From: Ypsolopha sequella
Taxonomy: Eukaryota > Arthropoda > Insecta > Lepidoptera > Ypsolophidae
Direction: 5' to 3'
Length of the DNA: 64,000 nt
Assembly (NCBI GenBank): GCA_934047225.1
Contig: OW203990.1
Location: 28,623,045 to 28,687,044 of the forward strand
The translations under genes and the position numbers were made by a program. Shown piece after piece: positions 57,350-64,000 of the stretch. The notes below the pieces were generated by a model. The model worked only from the letters and a program-made list of their open reading frames with translations, had not been told where the DNA came from and did not search any database. Numbering within the stretch: the stretch's first letter is position 1; each line of letters begins with the position of its first letter.

Positions 57350-57420
57350 ATTTAAAGTCATTCGAGAATTGAAACATGTTGCAGTTTGTAACATGTTTCA
57401 ATTCTCGAATTACTTTAAAT
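57350..57420. repeat. 31-bp-arm hairpin adjoining the SINE 3' end
   Basis: atttaaagtcattcgagaat (plus tgaaacatgtt) is followed, after a 9-nt loop, by its complement with one mismatch. It begins about 5 bp after the SINE end and is followed by an ATTATA-rich stretch to 57520. Confidence 0.95.
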
Positions 57421-58024
57421 TATAATATATATTATAATTTAATTTGAAATATATTATAATTTTATTAAAATATATATTACAATTAATTTTTACATATAGT
57501 ATAATTTTATTATTAATCTATTATAATTTCTGTCTGTTGGTATGTCTGTCTGTCTGTCTGACAAGATATCAAGTTGAAACTGATACCTCCTACAAAAGTC
57601 TAGTCCCATGGTGCTGTAAAAAAATCAGGCTTCTAACTCGACGCAAAAAAAAAAATTATTGCACTTTACATAATAAATTTTATACAAATTTTTGACACTT
57701 GCAGGGAATCAAAATCTATAGGGCACTTCTATTTAACTTAGAAACTTGACATTTCATTTATAGGTAGGTCTTATGGCACACGCATAGAAAAACCTGGAAA
57801 TTACAAATATTTTATTATTTGGGAAGTTATTAATGACTAACTTAATTAGAACCTTTAGATATATAGAGTTTAATATATCGTAAGTGTCAAGTTTAGTTAG
57901 TGCTCCATAGTTGCAAGTGGAATTATTTACCATAATGTTTTAAGGGTGTTAATACTGAAATATTCATTTATTGTAATATATAATATTTTAATTATTCGGT
58001 ACATAAAATTCCGAACCCATATTG

Positions 58025-58380
58025 TGTGGTGGAACCCTAGTGCGCGAGGCCAACTCACACTTGGCTGGTTTTTAGGGTTCCGTACCCAAAAGGAAACCAA
58101 CGGGACCATAGGGTAAGTAATAGTACTAAGACTCCGCTGTCCGTCTGTCTGTCCATCTGTCACCAGGCTGTGTATGAAAAACCATAATAGTTAGACAGTT
58201 GAAATTTTCACAGATGATGTATTTCTGTTGCCGCTATAAGAATAAATACTAAAAAACAGAATATAATTAATATTTAAGGGGACTCCTATACAACAGACAT
58301 GTTTTTCTTTGCCGTTTTTATAGATAACGGTACGGAACCCTTCGTGCGCGAGTCTGACTCGCACTTGACTGGTTTTTTCG
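58025..58380 (+). mobile_element. 'agggttccgtaccc' repeat: end fragment plus full copy in tandem
   Basis: 58025-58068 is the 3' end motif of one copy (gcgcgaggccaactcacact, tggctggtttt), joined directly to a full copy (58069-58380) with the family start, ttgaaattttcacagatgat, ccgctataagaataaatact, and the end cttcgtgcgcgagtctgact. It gives the empty-site reference for the nested insertion at 30.3 kb. Confidence 0.85.
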
Positions 58381-58749
58381 ATATTCTTTTTCTTTTTGTT
58401 ACTTTAATTGATTAATAAAAAAAATTGCTTGTCGAACCCGAACTTAAACTCAGTTCAACTCTGTGACGTCACGTTTAAACAAATTTAAAGTTAGAATAAT
58501 TAATTAAATTTTAGATTTTGTTTCCAATAATACATCACCATAAGAACAAAAAAATAAGTTCATAACACAAATAAGAGACGTAATTAATGGGTTCGTACTT
58601 TAAGATAGACAATATAGATTTTTGACATCAAATATTTTTTCCTGTGTAATCTACATGCCAAATTTCATATCTATCAGCTCAGCTGTTCTATAGTTAGGCA
58701 ACAAAATGTCGGACAGGCAGGATAGACATCAATTATACTGGATGCTATT

Positions 58750-58985
58750 TTGACAACCCTTTTTCCTTCGAAAAGGGTGTTCTACCCAATAATATGAACA
58801 ACTTTTACTATGGAGCCAACGCTGAAATCGCGAGAAAAAAAATCAGCTGTTCTATAGAAAACTTAAATACTTACTCAACCCAAATGTATGAAACAGCTGC
58901 TATTTTTTTGTTTTCAGGATTGGCTCCATACTAAAAATTGTTCATATTAATGGGTTATGGAAAAAGGTTATCGTCTTAACACCGT
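58750..58985. mobile_element. Diverged relative of the M4 element
   Basis: aatatgaacaacttttacta, then ggagccaacgctgaaatcgc, and the inverted ggctccatactaaaaattgt give an inverted repeat with a core like 29607-29824. Confidence 0.6.
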
Positions 58986-58989
58986 TGTC

Positions 58990-59780
58990 ATATTTTTATA
59001 GAACTTTAAAACATGCCATACTCTTCCAAATTTTCGTGAAATACGCACAAACGCCCTTGTGACCGTTCAATATGTGCATTACTAGCTGGTGTATTAATAT
59101 AGTTACAAAATTCCGAACTCCTGTAAATCTCGGTGGACAAACTTGATAAGTCACTGACCTACTGGCCTGCGATATGTAGAGGTACGGGTTCTCAGAAGAT
59201 TTTTTTATAATTGACGTTTTTATATTGAAATGCACTTTAAAATATTTAGAATTTCCAAAGAATTTCGCAATAAACCATAATAATAACCTAAAAGCTAAAA
59301 TATTAGCATTTTTCTTTTAATATTCAATATAGCCATCATGAATGGCTATTAAAAACCATTTAAATCTGTCAACTCAAACACAAAGCGACAAATTACCGAC
59401 AAAAGCGAGAGAAATCTCAAAAAAGTAAAAACTATCAAATGACAAAAGAGAATCGGCCACCGTAAAGATTGGTCTTTCAACTGCTTTTTCGAAGGCTTTT
59501 AGGGTTCTGCGTATCAAATGGCAAACAATAGGGTTTTCCAAGATACACAAGCCTCTTATATAGTATGATGACAAACAAAAGTTATAAAAAACATATTTTA
59601 TGAAAAAGTCATGTTATGTTTTTATACCTGAATTTTAATATTTTTTTACACGTAGATTTAAAATAATGTTGCATTAAAATAAACTCTAAACTAAAATGTT
59701 TTGAAGAACAGATATTATAGTCACGTGTCATTGTTGTTGACTATATGTCAACTGTTTCATTATCGGCATTTACAAGGTGA
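58990..59780. other. AT-rich DNA without recognised genes
   Basis: Short minus frames (66 and 79 codons) have no supporting features. 59500-59515 has a ttttagggttctgcg fragment of a common repeat. Confidence 0.3.
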
Positions 59781-60510
59781 AAGCCGTTTTAGGACAACAA
59801 CGAGCTGGCGTTTACTGTCGTCAAACAGCCACAGTTGGCTTGTAGTCAACAATAATAATACGTGAGTGTTATATCTATCATACATAATATTTTACGTTAG
59901 TTTTAATATAACTATTTACTTTTATTTTAAGTTATGGATCATACAAAATTGTAAATCAGATGAAGTGCGGAGCCTTTTCCAAATCAGTCTGGAAAAGTGG
60001 ACTGGCACTTTTTGTAAAAGTAATTATGTGCATTACGTCATCGTCAACGCAGCACGGTGTCGTAACATGCTTTCTTTGGTCACAAAAATGTTTGTCCAAG
60101 AATTTGTCTTTGAAAATCTGTTTTCGAACCGGATGTGTGTCTAGTTACGAGAAGGAGACCCTTGACTTTGTATTTACATATTTAATGAGAATTTCTGAAA
60201 CAAAAATATTCATTGCATTTTGTCTTAAAATGTTTGTTTTACCGTGGATGCGACGGGTCGCAAAACTTATGATTATTTTTCTTATTAAAAAAAAATACAT
60301 TTATGGCATTATGTGATCATAGTTAATAAGTCTTTTATAACAAATGTCTGTTATTTAATGCTATAATCCAGCACACCAACTATAAACTACGCTTAAAAGT
60401 TCAAGGATAATTTACAAAATAATGCATTAAATAACACAACTTAGCCAAAAAAGCCTAATTGATATTAAACTATGTTTGCCTAAAGTTAATACTCGCGATT
60501 GTCGGCTCTT

Positions 60511-61210
60511 GGTGAAACATTATCATGAATGAATCAAACACTTGTACTGTTTCACTACTTATTATTTATGGCATTAGGTGAACATGGATGAAAAAACACT
60601 TGTACTGTTTCATTACTTATTATTTATGGCATTAGGTGAACATGGATGAAAAAACACTTGTACTGTTTCATTACTTATTATTTATGGCATTAGGTGAACA
60701 TGGATAAAAAAACACTTGTACTGTTTCATTACTTATTATTTATGGCATTAGGTGAACATGGATGAAAAAACACTTGTACTGTTTCACTACTTATTATTTA
60801 TGGCATTAGGTGAACATGGATGAAAAAACACTTGTACTGTTTCACTACTTATTATTTATGGCATTAGGTGAACATGGATGAAAAAACACTTGTACTGTTT
60901 CATTACTTATTATTTATGGCATTAGGTGAACATGGATGAAAAAACACTTGTACTGTTTCACTACTTATTATTTATGGCATTAGGTGAACATGGATGAAAA
61001 AACACTTGTACTGTTTCACTACTTATTATTTATGGCATTAGGTGAACATGGATGAAAAAACACTTGTACTGTTTCATTACTTATTATTTATGGCATTAGG
61101 TGAACATGGATGAAAAAACACTTGTACTGTTTCACTACTTATTATTTATGGCATTAGGTGAACATGGATGAAAAAACACTTGTACTGTTTCACTACTTAT
61201 TATTTCACAA
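60511..61210 (+). repeat. 58-bp tandem array, 11 units plus a degenerate first
   Basis: The unit is tgaacatggatgaaaaaaca, cttgtactgtttcactactt, attatttatggcattagg. Starts lie at 60579, 60637, 60695 and every 58 bp to 61159. The main variation is ttcatta versus ttcacta. The degenerate first unit (60511-60578) still has the gtgaaac form seen in the single-copy relative. Confidence 0.95.
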
Positions 61211-61322
61211 TTTCCCAATTAGTTTCGCCTAATCAGTTTATTTCCATTTCCACAGTTGGGAAATTGTGAAATAATAAGTAGTGAAACAGTACAAGTGCTT
61301 TTCATCCATGTTCGCCTAATGC
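61151..61322. repeat. Inverted copy of the array unit closing the array
   Basis: 61255-61322 is the reverse complement of the last array unit (61151-61218), including the added caatttcccaa, with a 36-nt spacer. It gives a 68-bp-arm hairpin. Confidence 0.9.
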
Positions 61323-61439
61323 TAGTATATCACATTTATTTAACAGTTTTTAACAAAAAAAACAATCCCAATTTATGGGTTTGGGAACGCGATCCGTCGT
61401 GACCACCTAAAATTCGACCAAAAAGATAGAGCTTAAAAC

Positions 61440-61570
61440 TTTTTACATACATGCATATACTCACGCCTGTCTCCAAGAGGGGTAGGCAGAGGCTACAGAT
61501 TTCCATCTTCTTCGATCCTGACACACTTCTTTCGCCTACTCCACATCCATCAATTTAGTCATACGAGTCA
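61440..61570 (-). mobile_element. LINE ORF2 C-terminal fragment
   Basis: The minus strand reads LMDVE, a stop, AKEVCQDRRRWKSVASAYPS then WRQA, which matches the C-terminal block of the 35.3 kb LINE. Confidence 0.75.
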
Positions 61571-61574
61571 TTCA

Positions 61575-62125
61575 AACTATAATGTACTTTAAAATGTTAT
61601 TTTGATGTTAGAGCCTGCTCAATGTTACAAGCAATAACGAAAAGTCCATCTGCGTTTTTGTGTTGACCACAAATCCGCCGTGAAGCACGCAATAGCCATA
61701 AATCTATGTTTTTATCTGTTATTATGGCCTCTATATAAACTGACTTATGTAATATTACGAGGTAATATCATTACTCTATGATGCAATAGTTTTTCTGTGA
61801 TACTGACTTATTAACCTAGTATTTCCGGATCCGGTCGTTAGTGGTTTTGACGCAGTTCTTCTTTTTTTTCACATCGTGTAGAAAATTTACTTTTTATGAA
61901 TTACCTTTACTATCAATTGTAGAATTGGGTTGATTAACTAATGTCATCATTAGTTGCTGATCTATAGAATTGGTTTAAGATTTAAGATATCTCAATTCGA
62001 TTCTCATTCTTTTAGATATTGGATTTTTTTTTCAGATTGTAGTTCGCCAAGACACCGTAAAAACACTGTTCGTTATGTACATAATACGAGAAATACATAC
62101 CAACGTTGAATAATACATCACTTAC
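61575..62125. other. AT-rich DNA
   Basis: A good acceptor (ggattttttttttcag, near 62035) precedes 25 open codons and TAA. Unsupported otherwise. Confidence 0.25.
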
Positions 62126-62127
62126 AA

Positions 62128-62273
62128 GCTCCCAAAGTGATAATGCGCATACAAATCTTCGCCACTGTTCGGCAAAGTTCGTATTTCCTTACACTTTCTA
62201 TGCAATTAATAAGGTGACGTGGTACGTCCGGTCGCTTGGCTATAGATTTGTATGTGCATTATTACTTTGAGAG
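62128..62273. mobile_element. Short inverted-repeat MITE (146 bp)
   Basis: Left GCTCCCAAAGTGATAATGCG and inverted right GCTCTCAAAGTAATAATGCA, continuing catacaaatct: about 30-bp ends. Confidence 0.8.
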
Positions 62274-62644
62274 CGTATTGGACGCGAGGGAGGATTTTTA
62301 AAAACTCAGATAAGTTTTCTAAAAATCTTTTAATGCTGCAAAAGGTGACAAAAGTATAAAGTTACATCTAGGTTTACAACTAGGGTTAATCGCGCTGGTA
62401 CCGCATGACCTTTGACCCCCACGATTGAAGCACTAAAACCTGACCCACGAAATATGATCACTGAAACATTAATAAATTTAATATTCATTGAATTTAAGGC
62501 TTCATAAGATATTAAGAAACAATGTGGTAGGTCGATAAACAAATAATTTGGCCAAGTGCGAATCGAACCCACGCACGAAGGGTTCTATATTATCACACAA
62601 TACTGGTACGGAACCCTAAAAACATGGTAAATAACAATTATACC

Positions 62645-62905
62645 CAGTGTCGTGCATAGATCTTTTTTCCGGAAAAGTAACCAGAAGGTCAAGTTTGACA
62701 ATAAAAAAATATGTAAAAAATTTAAACAACACTTTGAAAAAAAAAAAGTTGATATGAAATTGTTCACTCTAGGGTAGACACAGTGCCAACCCTAGCGTCA
62801 TACAAACTTTTTTTTTTGTGTTATTTAAATTTTTTCATATTTTTTTTATTGTCAAATTTCACCTACTGATTACTTTTCCGAAAAAAAGTTCTAGGCACGC
62901 CACTG
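62645..62905. mobile_element. Foldback MITE, hAT-like, copy 2
   Basis: It begins CAGTGTCGTGCATAGA and ends TAGGCACGCCACTG, with a central ctctagggtagacac inverted repeat, and is collinear with 9542-9803. Flanks attatacc and attaatac approximate an 8-bp duplication. Confidence 0.82.
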
Positions 62906-63320
62906 ATTAATACCTATATACATATAAAGATGCCAAAGAAATATCAATGCGACAAAAAACAAGCCGCTAAAATGGTAGCACCACAAACAATTCTGCACCC
63001 TTTGAGTAAATTTTTTATTTATTGTTTTACTTTAGATCAGAGTTTGTACTACAATCTGACCAAAATTGTAACTTGTATTGTAAAGATAACAAATAACTTA
63101 AAAAATGCAACATTTTTCATTCATTTTGTTTTACACAACATTCTTTTTTATTTTTTATTATTTGTCGTGTTAGAGGCCAATTCTGTGAAAACTTCAACTG
63201 GCTACCTATTAGGGCTCAAGCTGACCTCTGTGATGGACAGACAGAGGAACAGACAGACAAATAAATAGACATCTATCAGTCCCGTTTGGCATCCATCGAG
63301 TACGGAACCCTAAAAACAGC
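62906..63320 (-). repeat. Open frame running into a dispersed-repeat end
   Basis: A 112-codon plus frame (62930-63268) runs into cagacagaggaacagacaga and the inverted repeat end tacggaaccctaaaaac (63301-63317) of the 'agggttccgtaccc' family. It is treated as repeat, not gene. Confidence 0.4.
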
Positions 63321-63560
63321 AACAGAATGGGTAAATAACACTTCTTGTTAGCTTCAATGACGAGATGAGTTATGAATAATTGTTCACGGCTAGTTATCTG
63401 ACATGCATATTGATTTATCGCATGTAATTGATGTGTCCAACAATTACTGATTTAATAATTAACTTGAAACGTGGCTAGTATGTGTATTAGGTTTTTTTTC
63501 TTGTGTGTGAATTTTTGCATTTTTGATCTTGAGAAACTTTTATTATAAATTATTATAATA

Positions 63561-63962
63561 GGAAAACAGTTAAATTAAATATTTCGGGCCATTCGGGCCC
63601 GGCATCAGTCACAATGAAGTAATGAAAATATAAGATAGGTAAAAAAAAAAAAATTGAAAATTTTCGTTTTAATTCCCCACTCACATCCCTCCAACTGCTT
63701 GGTCCTCCACGAAATAGATTGGCATGAACGGCATTCACCGCGTGGCGCCATCCCATCTCATCGCTACATAACTAAGAACAGAAAGGTCTGCATCGATGCG
63801 GCGGGATGGCGCTATGTGTTTTTTTTAATATCTTGTAAATAGGTTAAATGTAAATAGTTTTTTTTTTACCTATCTGTTATATTTTCATTACTTCATTGTG
63901 ACTGATGCCGGGCCCGAATGGCCCGAAATATATCTCACTAAAATTTAATTTAACTGTTTTCC
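63561..63962. mobile_element. Foldback element (402 bp) at the right edge
   Basis: ggaaaacagttaaattaaat, then tttcgggccattcgggcccg, gcatcagtcacaatgaagta and their complements form arms of about 100 bp. The unique centre (63660-63840) is GC-richer (ggcgccatcccatctc / gcgggatggcgct). No transposase. Confidence 0.88.
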
Positions 63963-64000
63963 AATGTAATTATAATAATTTAAAAGACTAAGGGTCAATT

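Larger units (their letters stand above)
59835..61322 (+). mobile_element. Dispersed element, copy 2, with amplified right end
   Basis: The left motif gtagtcaacaataataatac, gtgagtgtt and the right motif gcgattgtcggctcttggtg match 5190-5600. The interior (118-codon plus frame at 59960-60316, also 92-codon) has no recognised domain and is not shared with copy 1. The right end is expanded into the 58-bp array. Confidence 0.5.

Noticed and set aside
59960..60316. 118-codon plus frame with a basic, cysteine-containing sequence
   Set aside because: It lies within a dispersed element, overlaps another frame, and shows no recognisable domain or splice context.
62020..62112. Acceptor plus 25 codons ending in TAA as a terminal exon
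   Set aside because: No matching upstream exon of suitable phase and no further support.
62930..63268. 112-codon plus frame
   Set aside because: Its C-terminus is made of a common repeat end (gacagacagagg), and the rest is hydrophobic AT-driven sequence.

Overview
The window reads as AT-rich, repeat-dense nuclear DNA of a moth or butterfly (Lepidoptera). That call rests on familiar lepidopteran repeats: a SINE with a GATG tail and the conserved 3' end around AGTTCGTCCACTG, the 'agggttccgtaccc ... gtccgtctgtc' repeat, tRNA-headed SINEs, and many short inverted-repeat elements. There is no operon-like layout, no intact transposase or reverse transcriptase, and no recognisable complete protein-coding gene, tRNA gene, rRNA gene or CRISPR array. 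Nearly all long reading frames are remnants of mobile elements or chance frames in AT-rich DNA.

Layout. 0-13 kb: LINE remnants, a possible terminal exon near 1.2 kb, long palindromes, tRNA-derived SINEs and several MITEs, including a hAT-type element with a clean 8-bp target duplication. 13.8-16.8 kb: a 52-bp satellite array of about 54 units with dimeric and pentameric higher-order structure, split by a 216-bp solo LTR with a 5-bp duplication. 17-25 kb: sparse DNA, a 615-bp TA-flanked MITE and two adjacent codon-multiple minisatellites. 25-33 kb: LINE 3' ends, SINEs and nested insertions. 33.7-35 kb: single-copy-looking DNA holding a possible minus-strand 5' UTR/first exon. 35-39.5 kb: LINE and SINE fragments and a GC-richer promoter-like patch.

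39.5-44.2 kb: the best gene evidence. A plus-strand first exon (39764-39863) encodes a signal peptide and ends at a consensus GTGAGT donor. Two phase-compatible downstream exons (43939-44033, 44103-44141) would complete a secreted protein of 77 residues, but these two are much less certain. If they are not real, the gene continues beyond what I can recognise. From 44.2 kb to the end: a LINE 3' end, a TTAA-flanked element carrying a nested TA-flanked MITE, a mariner transposase relic split by another retroelement, reverse-transcriptase relics, a 58-bp tandem array that ends in its own inverted copy, and foldback elements.

Functionally this is mostly intergenic or intronic DNA. Its value lies in insertion history (solo LTR, nested elements, paired copies that date insertions), satellite evolution, and one or two candidate first exons in a head-to-head arrangement (about 34.5 kb minus, 39.7 kb plus).
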